Shown: positions 33,817-43,709 of the stretch, in pieces
Position numbering within the stretch: the first letter of the stretch is position 1
Layout of the letters: each line of letters starts with the position of its first letter
Source of the DNA: Cellulomonas sp. URHE0023
GTDB lineage: Bacteria > Actinomycetota > Actinomycetes > Actinomycetales > Cellulomonadaceae
Length of the DNA: 64,000 bases
Direction of reading: 5' to 3'
NCBI RefSeq assembly: GCF_000688475.1
Contig: NZ_JIAN01000006.1
Span: 434,001-498,000, forward strand
Program-made: the position numbers and the translations under genes
The notes under the pieces: model-generated
Databases searched by the model: none
Seen by the model: only the letters and a program-made list of their open reading frames with translations
Told to the model about the DNA's origin: nothing

Positions 33817-35324
33817 GCGCCGCCGGCGCCGGGGTCACCGCGCCGATGCTCGAGGTCCACGACCTGGCCAAGCACTTCGGACCGGTCATCGCCCTCAGCC
33901 ACGGCGAGCTCGAGGTGCGTGCCGGCGAGATCCACGCCCTGATCGGTGAGAACGGCGCGGGCAAGTCCACGCTCGTCAAGATCCTCGCCGGCGTGTACCA
34001 GCCGACCTCGGGCACGCTGCTGCTCGGTGGGCAGCCGTTCGCGCCGCGCACCCCCGCCGAGGCCCGAGACGCGGGTGTCGCCGTGATCTACCAGGAGCCG
34101 ACGCTCTTCCCGGACCTGTCCGTCGCGGAGAACGTGTTCATGGGCCGCATGCCGAAGGCGGGAGCGTTCGTCTCCCGGCGTGAGATGCGCCGACGGACCA
34201 GTGAGCTCCTGGCGCTGCTGGGCGTCGAGATCGACCCCGACCGTCCGGCGCTCGGCATGTCCATCGCCGACCAGCAGCTGGTCGAGATCGCGAAGGCGGT
34301 CTCGCTCGACGCCCGAGTGCTCGTCATGGACGAGCCCACCGCGGCTCTGAGCGGGGTCGAGGTCGAACGCCTCTTCGCGGTCGCCCGCCAGCTGCGCGAC
34401 CGCGGCGCGGCCGTCGTCTTCATCTCCCACCGGTTCGACGAGATCTTCTCGCTGTGCGACCGCATCACCGTCATGCGCGACGGCGCCCACGTCGCGACGG
34501 AGAACGTCGCCGACACGACGCCGCCCGAGGTGGTCCGCCAGATGGTCGGCCGCTCGGTCGACACCCTCTTCCCCCGAACCGAGCGGACCCCTGGCGAGAC
34601 GGTCCTGTCCGTGCGCGGTCTGTCCCGTGCCGGCGTGTTCGCCGACATCGACCTCGACGTGCGAGCGGGCGAGATCCTCGGAGTCGCCGGGCTGGTCGGC
34701 TCGGGACGCAGCGAGGTGGTCCGCGCCGTGTTCGGCATCGACCGCTACGACTCCGGCACCGTGACGATGCAAGGCGCCGCCCTGCCGGCGGCCGACCCGG
34801 AAGGCGCCATGCGCCGCGGGCTGGCCCTCGTGCCCGAGGACCGCCGCAAGCAGGGCCTGCACGTGGACCTGTCCGTCGCCCGCAACATCGCACTCACCCT
34901 GCGCTGGCAGATCGGCCGCCTGGGCCTCATCTCGCCCGGCGCCGAGTACCGAGAGGCCGAGACCTGGGCCGCGGCCCTGCAGGTCAAGGCGCGCGACCTC
35001 GACACGGTCGCGGGCACGCTCTCCGGGGGGAACCAGCAGAAGGTCGTGCTGGCCAAGTGGCTGTCCACGAAGCCGACCGTCCTCATCATCGACGAGCCCA
35101 CCCGTGGCATCGACGTCGGGACGAAGGCGGAGGTGCACCGGCTCCTCGACGAGCTGGCCGGGCAGGGCGTGGCGATCATCATGATCTCCTCGGAGCTGCC
35201 CGAGGTGCTCGGCATGAGCGACCGCGTGCTCGTCATGCACGAGGGCCGGGTCACCGCCGTGCTCGACCGCGCCGACGCCGACGCCGAGACCGTGATGGCC
35301 GCGGCGACGGGGGTGGCCGCATGA
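33813..35324 (+). CDS. rhaT: Sugar ABC importer ATP-binding protein (rhamnose, RbsA-like)
   Basis: 503 aa with two ABC domains, as in RbsA/XylG/RhaT. First domain: Walker [10 protein letters not shown] near 46, Q-loop [17 protein letters not shown] signature region and MDEPTAALS. Second domain: degenerate Walker [12 protein letters not shown], signature [15 protein letters not shown] and [15 protein letters not shown] at 33813 has AGGG upstream; a Met at 33846 is possible. It is overlapped by the first permease gene (ATGA). Rhamnose specificity comes from the catabolic genes in the same operon. The symbol follows the rhizobial rhaSTPQ naming. Confidence 0.9.
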   Translation: MSAAGAGVTAPMLEVHDLAKHFGPVIALSHGELEVRAGEIHALIGENGAGKSTLVKILAGVYQPTSGTLLLGGQPFAPRTPAEARDAGVAVIYQEPTLFPDLSVAENVFMGRMPKAGAFVSRREMRRRTSELLALLGVEIDPDRPALGMSIADQQLVEIAKAVSLDARVLVMDEPTAALSGVEVERLFAVARQLRDRGAAVVFISHRFDEIFSLCDRITVMRDGAHVATENVADTTPPEVVRQMVGRSVDTLFPRTERTPGETVLSVRGLSRAGVFADIDLDVRAGEILGVAGLVGSGRSEVVRAVFGIDRYDSGTVTMQGAALPAADPEGAMRRGLALVPEDRRKQGLHVDLSVARNIALTLRWQIGRLGLISPGAEYREAETWAAALQVKARDLDTVAGTLSGGNQQKVVLAKWLSTKPTVLIIDEPTRGIDVGTKAEVHRLLDELAGQGVAIIMISSELPEVLGMSDRVLVMHEGRVTAVLDRADADAETVMAAATGVAA

Positions 35325-36349
35325 GCGTCGGACAGCTCCTGCGCCGCCGCGAGACCAGCATCCTGATCGCGATCATCGTGCTGGTCGTCGTCGCGACCTC
35401 CAAGAACAACGGCTTCACGTTCAGCAACGACGGGTTCCGCGACCTGATGCTCGCGCCGGCGCTGCTCGTGCTCCTGGCCGTCGGTCAGAGCATCGTCATC
35501 ATCACGCGCAACGTCGACCTGTCGGTCAGCAGCGTGCTCGGCATCGTCGCCTTCGCCACCGGCAAGTGGTTCATCGGCGTCCCCGACATCCCGATCATCG
35601 TGGTGATCCTGCTCGGCGTGCTGTTCGGTGCCCTGCTCGGCGCGATCAACGGCCTGCTGGTCACGATCGTCTCGGTCCCGTCGCTCGTCATCACGCTCGG
35701 CACGCTCTACATCATCCGTGGCATCACCGTGACCTGGGCCGGGAGCGAACGCATCAACGCGTCCGAGATGCCCAAGCCGTTCCTCGCCCTGGGAACCGCC
35801 AAGGTCGGCCCGGTACCGCTGCTCGCGCTCATCGCGCTCGCCGTCGTCGTGGTCGCCGCCGTGTACATGGGCTTCGCCCGGGGCGGTCGCGAGCTGTACG
35901 CGATCGGCTCCGAGCCCGAGGCCGCGCGGCTCTGCGGGCTGCCCGTGGCGCGCCGCACGTTCTTCGCGTTCGTCCTGTCCGGCACGCTCGCCGGCCTCGC
36001 GGGCGTCCTGTTCGCGGCGCGGTACGCGACGGTGGCGTCCAACGCGGGAACCGGTCTGGAGCTCCAGGCCGTCGCCGCGGCGGTCATCGGCGGCGTCGCC
36101 ATCTTCGGCGGCAGCGGCACGGTCGCGGGAGCAGCCCTCGGGGCCGTCCTGCTCGCCACCATCGACCGCGCGCTGCCGATCCTCGGCATCCCCGACTTCT
36201 GGCAGCAGGCCGTCGTCGGCGCCCTGATCATCGGCGCGATCGTCCTCGACCGCGTGCTCGCCCAGCGCAACGCTCGCCGCCTCACGTCGACGAGCGTCCG
36301 AGACCACGTCCAACCGCCGCCCGCACTCACCGTGGGAGGTGCCCGATGA
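35321..36349 (+). CDS. rhaP: Sugar ABC importer permease 1 (rhamnose)
   Basis: 342 aa with about eight to ten membrane helices ([73 protein letters not shown]) and the RbsC-type signature [22 protein letters not shown]. It starts inside the ATPase stop (ATGA) and ends inside the start of permease 2. RbsC-family permeases form the channel of CUT2 importers, here as a heterodimer. Confidence 0.9.
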   Translation: MSVGQLLRRRETSILIAIIVLVVVATSKNNGFTFSNDGFRDLMLAPALLVLLAVGQSIVIITRNVDLSVSSVLGIVAFATGKWFIGVPDIPIIVVILLGVLFGALLGAINGLLVTIVSVPSLVITLGTLYIIRGITVTWAGSERINASEMPKPFLALGTAKVGPVPLLALIALAVVVVAAVYMGFARGGRELYAIGSEPEAARLCGLPVARRTFFAFVLSGTLAGLAGVLFAARYATVASNAGTGLELQAVAAAVIGGVAIFGGSGTVAGAALGAVLLATIDRALPILGIPDFWQQAVVGALIIGAIVLDRVLAQRNARRLTSTSVRDHVQPPPALTVGGAR

Positions 36350-37362
36350 GCCAGACACTCACACCCGCACGCACGGTCCCGCTCACCCCCAGTCCGGCAA
36401 CCCGGTGGCGGCGGACGCTGCTGGGCCGCGACTCCGCGGTCGTCGGGCTGCTCATCGTCGTCGTGATCGCCGCCTCGGTGCTCGTCCCCGGGTTCGCCAG
36501 CACCACCACCTGGTACTACCTGCTGCTCGACGTCTTCCCGATCCTGCTGATCGCGCTGCCCATGACGCTCGTGATCATCTCCGCGGAGATCGACCTGTCC
36601 GTCGCCAGCATGCTCGGCCTGAGCAGCGTGATCGTCGGGTCGCTGTTCGAGGCCGGCTGGCCGCTGCCCGCGGCGGCGGCGGTCGCGCTCGTCGTGGGCG
36701 CCGTCGGCGGCTGGTTCAACGGCTTCCTGATCACCCGGGTCGGCCTCCCGTCGCTCGCGGTCACCATCGGTACGCTCGCGCTCTTCCGTGGCATCGCGGT
36801 CGGCATCCTGGGCACCCGGGCGGTCACCGGCTTCCCGGACTGGGCGCAGAACCTCGTGACCAGCAGGATCGGGCCGATCCCGTCGGTGATCTTCCTGTTC
36901 CTCGTCCTCGCCGCGATCTTCTGGATCACGCTGCACGCCACGGCGGTCGGACGCGTCACCTACGCCGCCGGCCTCAACGCCGAGGCGGCCCAGTTCGCCG
37001 GGGCGCGCGTCGGGAGGCTCAAGCTCGGGCTGTTCGTCGCCACCGGAGTCATGTCCGCGCTCGCCGGCGTGTACTGGACGCTGCGCTACGGCACGGCACG
37101 CGGCGACAACGCGGTGGGCCTCGAGCTGTCCGTCGTGGCCGCCGTCCTGGTCGGCGGCGTCTCGATCTTCGGAGGACGGGGCGGCATCGTCGGCGTCATC
37201 GCCGGCGTCCTGGTGATCGGAGCCCTGCGCAGCGCCCTGCGCCTCGCCGACGTCTCGTCCGACGTCATCAACGTCATCACCGGCTTCCTGCTCATCGCGA
37301 CCGTGATCGCCCCCGGCCTGTGGGCCCGGTTCGGCGAACGCCTCCGACGCAGGACCACCTGA
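36346..37362 (+). CDS. rhaQ: Sugar ABC importer permease 2 (rhamnose)
   Basis: 338 aa, paralogous to permease 1: VVGLLIVVVIAASVLVPGF, ILLIALPMTLVIISAEIDLSV, LVVGAVGGWFNGFLITRVGLP and the signature LVGGVSIFGGRGGIVGVIAGVL. ATG overlaps the previous stop; the ribosome site is GGGAGG. The DLSV segment is the usual CUT2 permease motif. It is followed after 57 nt by the binding-protein gene. Confidence 0.9.
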   Translation: MSQTLTPARTVPLTPSPATRWRRTLLGRDSAVVGLLIVVVIAASVLVPGFASTTTWYYLLLDVFPILLIALPMTLVIISAEIDLSVASMLGLSSVIVGSLFEAGWPLPAAAAVALVVGAVGGWFNGFLITRVGLPSLAVTIGTLALFRGIAVGILGTRAVTGFPDWAQNLVTSRIGPIPSVIFLFLVLAAIFWITLHATAVGRVTYAAGLNAEAAQFAGARVGRLKLGLFVATGVMSALAGVYWTLRYGTARGDNAVGLELSVVAAVLVGGVSIFGGRGGIVGVIAGVLVIGALRSALRLADVSSDVINVITGFLLIATVIAPGLWARFGERLRRRTT

Positions 37363-37419
37363 TCCAGCACCACCTCCGTGCTTTTCCCATCCCGCACAGA
37401 ACCAGAAGGGAATTCCATA

Positions 37420-38496
37420 ATGATGTGGATCTCACGTCGCAAGGCCGGTCGAGCGTCGGCCGCGGCACGCGTCGCCGTCGCCGCAGCCACGGTCGCCATC
37501 CTGGCCGCAGCCTGCAGCTCCGGCGCCCCGGGCTCGGAGGACTCGGCCGACGGCGACTCGTCGGCAGCGGCCGGGGGCGGGGGTGACGTGTCGATCACGT
37601 TCCTGCCGAAGAACCTGGGCAACCCGTACTTCGACACCTCCAGCAAGGGCGGCAAGGCGGCGGTCGAGGAGATCGGCGGCGAGTTCAAGGAGGTCGGCCC
37701 GACCGAGGCCACGCCCGACGCGCAGGTGAGCTTCATCAACACGCTCACGCAGCAGAAGGTCAGCGCGATCGTCCTGTCCGCCAACGACCCGTCGGCCCTG
37801 TGCAGCTCCCTCGACGAGGCGAAGGCGGCCGGCATCAAGGTCGTCACGTTCGACTCGGACGTCGACGCCGAGTGCCGCGACCTGTTCGTCAACCAGGCCA
37901 CGGCCGAGGGCATCGCCAAGGCACAGGTGGACCTGATCTCCGAGCAGATCGGTGACGCCGGCGAGATCGCCGTGCTGTCGGCCACCGCCAACGCGACGAA
38001 CCAGAACGCCTGGATCGACATGATGAAGACCGACCTGGCGGCGAACCACCCCAACATCACCCTCGTGGACGTCGTCTACGGCGACGACGACGACCAGACC
38101 TCGTTCGACAAGACCGCGGCGCTGCTGCAGTCCCACCCGGACCTCAAGGGCATCGTCTCCCCCACGACGGTCGGTATCGCCGCGGCCGCGCGCTACCTGC
38201 AGACGTCCGACTTCAAGGGCAAGGTCAAGCTGACCGGGCTCGGCACGCCGAACGACATGCGCGACTACGTCAAGGACGGCACCGTCGACGCCTTCGCCCT
38301 GTGGAACCCGGAGGACCTCGGGTACCTGTCCGCGTTCGCCGCCAACGCGCTCGTCGACGGGACGATCACCGGCAAGGAGGGCGACACCTTCACGGCCGGA
38401 AAGCTCGGTGAGTACACGGTCGGTCCCGACGCGACGGTCCTGCTCGGCGAGCCGTACGTGTTCAACGCCGACAACATCGACGACTTCGACTTCTGA
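37420..38496 (+). CDS. rhaS: Rhamnose-binding lipoprotein of the ABC importer
   Basis: 358 aa. Signal peptide with lipobox LAAAC (Cys near 32), a Ser/Gly-rich spacer, then a two-lobe periplasmic-binding fold: ITFLPKNLGNPYFDTSSKGG, VSAIVLSANDPSALCSSLDEA, IKVVTFDSDVDAECRDLFVNQ and GIVSPTTVGIAAAARYLQ. This matches the RhaS/LsrB-like group of binding proteins. The ATG at 37420 follows AGAAGGGA; the adjacent ATG at 37423 is also possible. A 15-bp perfect hairpin directly follows the stop. Confidence 0.9.
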   Translation: MMWISRRKAGRASAAARVAVAAATVAILAAACSSGAPGSEDSADGDSSAAAGGGGDVSITFLPKNLGNPYFDTSSKGGKAAVEEIGGEFKEVGPTEATPDAQVSFINTLTQQKVSAIVLSANDPSALCSSLDEAKAAGIKVVTFDSDVDAECRDLFVNQATAEGIAKAQVDLISEQIGDAGEIAVLSATANATNQNAWIDMMKTDLAANHPNITLVDVVYGDDDDQTSFDKTAALLQSHPDLKGIVSPTTVGIAAAARYLQTSDFKGKVKLTGLGTPNDMRDYVKDGTVDAFALWNPEDLGYLSAFAANALVDGTITGKEGDTFTAGKLGEYTVGPDATVLLGEPYVFNADNIDDFDF

Positions 38497-38505
38497 CGTC
38501 GCGAC

Positions 38506-38536
38506 CCGGTGCCGGCCGCGACGCGGCCGGCACCGG
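38506..38536 (+). other. Near-perfect hairpin after the rhamnose-binding protein gene
   Basis: CCGGTGCCGGCCGCG (38506-38520) and CGCGGCCGGCACCGG (38522-38536) are exact reverse complements around one base. It lies 9 nt after the rhaS stop and 23 nt before the mutarotase ATG. It probably protects the upstream mRNA or partly stops transcription, keeping binding protein in excess over the enzymes. Confidence 0.65.
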
Positions 38537-38559
38537 GGATCCCACTCCCCGGAGCACCC

Positions 38560-38928
38560 ATGACCCGCGTCTGCTTCATCTCCCGTGTGCGCGACGACCG
38601 CCTCGACGAGTACCGCGCACGGCACGCAGCCGTGTGGCCGGAGATGCTCGAGGCGCTGCGCGACTGCGGGTGGTCCCGCTACACGCTGCACCTGGGCACC
38701 GACGGGCTTCTCGTCGGGTTCCTGGAGACAGCCGACTTTCCCGCCGCTCGGGCCGCCATGGCCGCGACGCAGGTCAACGCACGTTGGCAGGCCGAGATGG
38801 CGCAGTTCTTCCTCACGCCGGGCAACCCCGACGAGGGCTTCGCGGTCCTCGACGAGGTGTTCGACCTCGACGCACAGCTACGGGCGGCCGGGCTGCCCAC
38901 CGCCGGAGCACAGGAGCCACAGGCATGA
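38560..38928 (+). CDS. rhaM: L-rhamnose mutarotase
   Basis: 122 aa, slightly longer than the usual about 104. Family pattern: CFISRVRDDRLDEYRARHAAVWPEM near 5-29 (with the His of the active site), RYTLHLGTDGLLVGFLE near 40-56 and an aromatic-acidic MAQFFLTPGNPD segment. It interconverts alpha and beta L-rhamnose. ATG follows CGGAGC. It overlaps the isomerase start by 4 bp. Confidence 0.9.
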   Translation: MTRVCFISRVRDDRLDEYRARHAAVWPEMLEALRDCGWSRYTLHLGTDGLLVGFLETADFPAARAAMAATQVNARWQAEMAQFFLTPGNPDEGFAVLDEVFDLDAQLRAAGLPTAGAQEPQA

Positions 38929-40094
38929 CGATCGACCCACACGCCGCCCTCGCGGCCCTCGCCCAGCAGACGATCGAGCTGCCCTCCTGGGCCTTCGGGA
39001 ACTCCGGGACCCGGTTCAAGGTGTTCGCGCAGGCGGGCGTCCCTCGTGACCCCTACGAGAAGCTCGCCGACGCCGCCCAGGTGCACCGGTTCACGGGCGT
39101 GACCCCTCGGGTCTCGTTGCACATCCCCTGGGACCTCGTCGACGACTACGACCGGCTGGCCGCGCACGCCGCAGGCCTCGGGCTGCAGATCGGCGCGATC
39201 AACTCCAACCTGTTCCAGGACGACGACTACATGCTGGGCTCGCTGACGCACCCAGACGCCCGGGTGCGCGCCAAGGCCGTCGCCCATCACGTCCAGTGCA
39301 TCGACGTCATGCGGGCCACGGGGTCCACAGACCTGAAGATCTGGCTGCCCGACGGCCTGAACTACCCCGGTCAGGACTCGCTGCGTGCCCGCCAGGACCG
39401 CCTCGCCGAGTCGCTCGCGCAGGTCTATGCGGCCCTCGACCCGGACCACCGGCTGATCCTCGAGTACAAGTTCTTCGAGCCGGCGTTCTACGCCATGGAC
39501 ATCCCTGACTGGGGCACGTCGCTGTTGCACTGCCTTGCGCTCGGCGAGCAGGCGTTCGTGGTGCTGGACACCGGCCACCACGCTCCGGGTACCAACATCG
39601 AGTTCATCGTCGCGCAGCTCCTGCGGGCCGGACGCCTCGGGGCCTTCGACTTCAACTCGCGCTTCTACGCGGACGACGACCTGATGGTCGGCGCCGCGGA
39701 CCCGTTCCAGCTGTTCCGCATCCTGCACGAGATCGTCGGGTCCGGTGCCCTGTCCCCCGACTCCGGCGTGAACTTCATGCTCGACCAGTGCCACAACATC
39801 GAGCCCAAGATCCCCGGGCAGATCCGGTCGGTGATGAACGTCCAGGAGGCCACCGCCAAGGCTCTGCTCGTCGACGGCGACGCCCTTCTCGCAGCACAGC
39901 TGGCGGGCGACGTGCTCGGCGCGAACGCCGTCCTCATGGACGCGTACAACACCGACGTGCGCCCGCTGCTGTCCGACCTTCGCACGTCCCAGGGGCTCGA
40001 CCCCGACCCGATGAGCGCCTACCGCGCGTCCGGGTACGCCGACACGATCGTGGCCGAGCGCGTCGGTGGCGCGCAGGCCGGATGGGGAGCCTGA
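38925..40094 (+). CDS. rhaI: L-rhamnose isomerase (RhaI type)
   Basis: 389 aa. A TIM-barrel isomerase of the Pseudomonas-type rhaI rather than E. coli RhaA: SLHIPWDL near 62, GAINSNLFQDDDYMLGSL near 86, LKIWLPDGLNYPGQDS, ILEYKFFEPAFYAMDI (Glu metal ligand), VLDTGHHAPGTNIEFI and FDFNSRFYADDDLM (Asp ligands). It converts L-rhamnose to L-rhamnulose. It overlaps rhaM (ATGA) and is 4 nt from the aldolase gene. Length fits the family. Confidence 0.92.
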   Translation: MTIDPHAALAALAQQTIELPSWAFGNSGTRFKVFAQAGVPRDPYEKLADAAQVHRFTGVTPRVSLHIPWDLVDDYDRLAAHAAGLGLQIGAINSNLFQDDDYMLGSLTHPDARVRAKAVAHHVQCIDVMRATGSTDLKIWLPDGLNYPGQDSLRARQDRLAESLAQVYAALDPDHRLILEYKFFEPAFYAMDIPDWGTSLLHCLALGEQAFVVLDTGHHAPGTNIEFIVAQLLRAGRLGAFDFNSRFYADDDLMVGAADPFQLFRILHEIVGSGALSPDSGVNFMLDQCHNIEPKIPGQIRSVMNVQEATAKALLVDGDALLAAQLAGDVLGANAVLMDAYNTDVRPLLSDLRTSQGLDPDPMSAYRASGYADTIVAERVGGAQAGWGA

Positions 40095-40098
40095 CCAG

Positions 40099-42138
40099 AT
40101 GAGCACGCAGCCGACTCCGGCCGAGGAACTCGTCGCCCGTTCCAACCGTCTCGGTGCGGATCCGCGCACCACGAACTACGCGGGCGGCAACACGTCCGCC
40201 AAGGGCACCGCGACCGACCCTGTGACCGGCCTGGACGTGGACCTGCTGTGGGTGAAGGGCTCGGGTGGTGACCTGGGCACGCTGACCGAGAAGAACCTCG
40301 CGGTCCTGCGTCTGGACCGGGTGCGTGCCCTGCAGGACGTGTACCCGGGGGTCGAGCGCGAGGACGAGATGGTCGCGGCGTTCGACTACTGCCTGCACGG
40401 CAAGGGTGGTGCGGCGCCGTCGATCGACACCGCGATGCACGCCCTGGTCGACGCCGCCCACGTGGACCACCTGCATCCCGACGCAGGCATCGCGTTGGCC
40501 ACGGCCGCCGACGGTGAGTCGCTGACCGAGGAGATCTTCGGCGATGTGGTGGTGTGGGTGCCGTGGCGTCGGCCGGGTTTCCAGCTCGGGCTGGACATCG
40601 CGGCGATCAAGGAGGCGAACCCGCAGGCGATCGGCTGCATCCTGGGCGGGCACGGCATCACCGCGTGGGGTGCGACGTCCGACGAGGCCGAGGAGCGCTC
40701 GCTGCGGATGATCCGGACCGTCGAGGCGTTCATCGCGTCACGCTCGACGGGTGAGCACCCGTTCGGTGCGGTCGTCGCGCCGGCGTTGCCCGACGACGAA
40801 CGCCGCGCTCGCGCCGCTGCTCTGGCACCGGTGGTCCGCGGACTGGCATCGATGGACCGGCCGCAGGTCGGGCACTTCACCGACTCCGAGGTGGTGCTCG
40901 ACTTCGTCGGGCGGGAAGCCCTGGCGCGGCTGGCTGCGCTGGGCACGTCCTGCCCGGACCACTTCCTGCGCACCAAGGTCTCCCCGCTGGTGGTCGACCT
41001 GCCCGGGGACGCACCGCTGGAGGACGTGGTCGCGCGCCTGCAGGAGCGGCACGCCACCTACCGGGCCGACTACCAGGCCTACTACGACCGGCACGCCACC
41101 CCGGACAGCCCGGCGATCCGCGGCGCCGACCCGGCGATCGTGCTCGTGCCGGGCGTGGGGATGTTCTCCTTCGGCAAGGACAAGCAGACCGCCCGGGTCG
41201 CCGGGGAGTTCTACGTCAACGCGATCAACGTGATGCGCGGCGCAGAGACCATCTCCTCGTACGCCCCGATCGAGGAGTCCGAGAAGTTCCGCATCGAGTA
41301 CTGGGCGCTCGAGGAGGCCAAGCTCGCGCGGATGCCCCGGCCCAAGCCGCTGGCCACCAGGGTCGCGGTGGTCACGGGTGCCGGCTCGGGCATCGGACGC
41401 GCGATCGCCGAGCGGCTCGCGGCCGAGGGTGCCTGCGTCGTGGTCGCGGACGTCAACCTCGAAGGTGCGCAGGAGGTCGCTGCGGCTCTCGGCGGCCCGG
41501 ACGTCGCCGTAGCCGTGCACGCGGACGTCACCTCCGAAGACGCGATCAGCGCCCTGATCGACGAGGCGTGCCTGGCGTTCGGCGGCGTCGACCTCGTGGT
41601 GAACAACGCGGGGCTGTCGATCTCCAAGCCGCTGCTGGACACCAGCGTCAAGGACTGGGACCTGCAGCACGACGTCATGGCCCGCGGCTCGTTCCTGGTG
41701 GCCCGCGAGGCCGCCAGGGCGATGATCGCGCAGAAGCTGGGCGGCGACATCGTCTACATCGCGTCCAAGAACTCCCTGTTCGCGGGCCCGAACAACATCG
41801 CCTACTCCGCCACGAAGGCTGACCAGGCGCACCAGGTCCGCCTCCTGGCCGCCGAGCTCGGCGAGCACGGCATCCGCGTCAACGGGGTCAACCCCGACGG
41901 CGTCGTGCGCGGCTCGGGGATCTTCGCCGGCGGGTGGGGTGCTCAGCGCGCCGCCGTGTACGGCGTCCCCGAGACCGAGCTCGGCGCCTACTACGCCCAG
42001 CGGACGCTCCTGAAGAAGGAAGTCCTCCCGGAGCACGTGGCCGCCGCGGTCTTCGCGCTCACCGGGCCCGACCTCGTCCAGACCACCGGCCTGCACGTGC
42101 CCGTCGACTCGGGCGTCGCCGCTGCGTTCCTGCGCTGA
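40099..42138 (+). CDS. rhaEW: Bifunctional rhamnulose-1-phosphate aldolase / lactaldehyde dehydrogenase
   Basis: 679 aa. Residues about 1-400 are a class II aldolase/adducin domain (TTNYAGGNTSAKG, WVKGSGGDLGTL, HVDHLHPDAGIAL and the metal-site ILGGHGITAWG). Residues about 420-679 are a short-chain dehydrogenase with VVTGAGSGIGRAIAERLA, NNAGLS and the catalytic pair YSATKADQ (Tyr/Lys). The enzyme splits L-rhamnulose-1-phosphate to DHAP and L-lactaldehyde and oxidises the latter to L-lactate. It shares one base with the kinase start. The FMN lactate dehydrogenase at 31255 can finish the route. Confidence 0.92.
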   Translation: MSTQPTPAEELVARSNRLGADPRTTNYAGGNTSAKGTATDPVTGLDVDLLWVKGSGGDLGTLTEKNLAVLRLDRVRALQDVYPGVEREDEMVAAFDYCLHGKGGAAPSIDTAMHALVDAAHVDHLHPDAGIALATAADGESLTEEIFGDVVVWVPWRRPGFQLGLDIAAIKEANPQAIGCILGGHGITAWGATSDEAEERSLRMIRTVEAFIASRSTGEHPFGAVVAPALPDDERRARAAALAPVVRGLASMDRPQVGHFTDSEVVLDFVGREALARLAALGTSCPDHFLRTKVSPLVVDLPGDAPLEDVVARLQERHATYRADYQAYYDRHATPDSPAIRGADPAIVLVPGVGMFSFGKDKQTARVAGEFYVNAINVMRGAETISSYAPIEESEKFRIEYWALEEAKLARMPRPKPLATRVAVVTGAGSGIGRAIAERLAAEGACVVVADVNLEGAQEVAAALGGPDVAVAVHADVTSEDAISALIDEACLAFGGVDLVVNNAGLSISKPLLDTSVKDWDLQHDVMARGSFLVAREAARAMIAQKLGGDIVYIASKNSLFAGPNNIAYSATKADQAHQVRLLAAELGEHGIRVNGVNPDGVVRGSGIFAGGWGAQRAAVYGVPETELGAYYAQRTLLKKEVLPEHVAAAVFALTGPDLVQTTGLHVPVDSGVAAAFLR

Positions 42139-43607
42139 TGGGCGGGTTCGCCGCCGTGGACCTCGGTGCGTCGAGCGGCCGGGTCATGCTCGGTCGCGTC
42201 GACCGCGGACGCGTCGTCCTCGACGAGGTCGCCCGGTTCCCCAACGGCGCGGTCGAGCTGCCCGGCGTCAGCGGTCTGCGCTGGGACCTCCCCCGGCTGT
42301 GGCGGGGCATCCTCGACGGCCTGCGTGCCGCGGCCGTCGAGCACGGTCCGCTCGAGGGCATCGGCATCGACTCCTGGGCGGTCGACTACGGCCTGGTCGA
42401 CCGCCACGGCGACCTCGTGTCCGCGCCCGTCCACTACCGGGACCACCGCACGGACGGTGTCCCGGACCGGGTCTTCGCGCAGGTCCCCGCGGCCGAGCTG
42501 TACGCGCGCACAGGCCTGCAGACGCAACAGTTCAACACGGTCTTCCAGCTCGTCGCCGCGCAGGGCACCACCGACCTCGCGGCCGCGGACAGGATGCTGC
42601 TCGTCCCCGACCTCCTCGGCGCCCGGCTCACGGGTGTCCAGGGCGCCGAGATCACGAATGCGTCGACCACGGGGCTGCTCGACGCGCGGACCCGTGAGTG
42701 GGCGCTCGACGTCGCCGCGCGACTCGGTGTCGACACCTCCCTCCTGCCCCCTCTGCGCGAGCCGGGCACCCTCCTGGGCACCGTCCGTGCGGACCTGGGT
42801 CTGGGCGCCGACGTTCCCGTGTGGACGGTCGGCTCGCACGACACCGCGTCCGCCATCGTGGCCGTACCGGCGTCCGCGCCGGACTTCGCCTACATCTCGT
42901 GCGGCACCTGGTCGCTGGTCGGGCTCGAGCTTGATGCGCCTGTGCTCACGGAGGCGAGCCGCGAGGCCAACTTCACCAACGAGGCAGGCGTCGACGGCAC
43001 CGTCCGGTACCTGCGCAACGTCATGGGTCTGTGGGTGCTGCAGGAGTCGATGCGCACCTGGCGCGAGGTCGACGGTGACGACGTCGACCTGCCTCACCTG
43101 CTCGCTCTGGCGGCCGACGTCCCTGCGCTGAGGACGGTGGTCGACATCGATGCCGGCGAGTTCCTGCACCCCGGCGACATGCCCGCTCGGCTCTCGCAGG
43201 CCGCACGCGCGACCGGCCAGCCCGTCCCGTCGTCACGAGCCGAGGTCGTCCGCTGCATCCTCGACTCGCTCGCGGTCGCGTACCGCCGCGCGGTCCGCAC
43301 GGCTGCCGAGCTGGCCGGCCGCGACGTGCGGACCATCCACCTCGTGGGTGGTGGGGCCCGGAACGCGCTGCTCTGCCAGCTCACCGCCGACGCGACGGGC
43401 CTGCCGGTGGTGGCCGGCCCTGTCGAGGCAGCCGCGTTGGGGAACGTCCTGATCCAGGCGCGCGCCGCGGGCGTCCTCGACGGCGACCTGCTCGCCCTGC
43501 GCACCATCGCCGCCCGTAGCGCCGAGACGGTGACCTACCTGCCGGCCGCGGCCGGCAGCGACGCGCCGTGGGCCGCGGCTGAGCGTCGGCTGACGGCACG
43601 GGACTGA
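42138..43607 (+). CDS. rhaB: L-rhamnulokinase
   Basis: 489 aa, FGGY kinase family. N-terminal ATP/sugar block VDLGASSGRVMLGRVD near 6-21, GIDSWAVDYGLVD near 76-88, the catalytic Asp region VGSHDTASAIVAVP, CGTWSLVGLELD, and GGGARNALLCQLTADATGLPVVAGP near 404-428. It phosphorylates L-rhamnulose. Its ATG overlaps the aldolase stop (TGATG). Last gene of the rhamnose operon; a 102-nt gap without a recognised terminator separates it from the CorA gene. Confidence 0.93.
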   Translation: MGGFAAVDLGASSGRVMLGRVDRGRVVLDEVARFPNGAVELPGVSGLRWDLPRLWRGILDGLRAAAVEHGPLEGIGIDSWAVDYGLVDRHGDLVSAPVHYRDHRTDGVPDRVFAQVPAAELYARTGLQTQQFNTVFQLVAAQGTTDLAAADRMLLVPDLLGARLTGVQGAEITNASTTGLLDARTREWALDVAARLGVDTSLLPPLREPGTLLGTVRADLGLGADVPVWTVGSHDTASAIVAVPASAPDFAYISCGTWSLVGLELDAPVLTEASREANFTNEAGVDGTVRYLRNVMGLWVLQESMRTWREVDGDDVDLPHLLALAADVPALRTVVDIDAGEFLHPGDMPARLSQAARATGQPVPSSRAEVVRCILDSLAVAYRRAVRTAAELAGRDVRTIHLVGGGARNALLCQLTADATGLPVVAGPVEAAALGNVLIQARAAGVLDGDLLALRTIAARSAETVTYLPAAAGSDAPWAAAERRLTARD

Positions 43608-43709
43608 TCGCTGGCTCCCGGCGGCATCTCGGCCCGTCGGCAGGCGGACCATGCAGCCGACGTGGCACTCTCGGGGTGTCCGGTGCCAACTGCACGGGAG
43701 GGCACGGCC

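Noticed and set aside
31255..43607. Recent horizontal transfer of the rhamnose cluster
   Set aside because: Codon use and GC look like the flanks, and no integrase, tRNA or repeat borders were seen.
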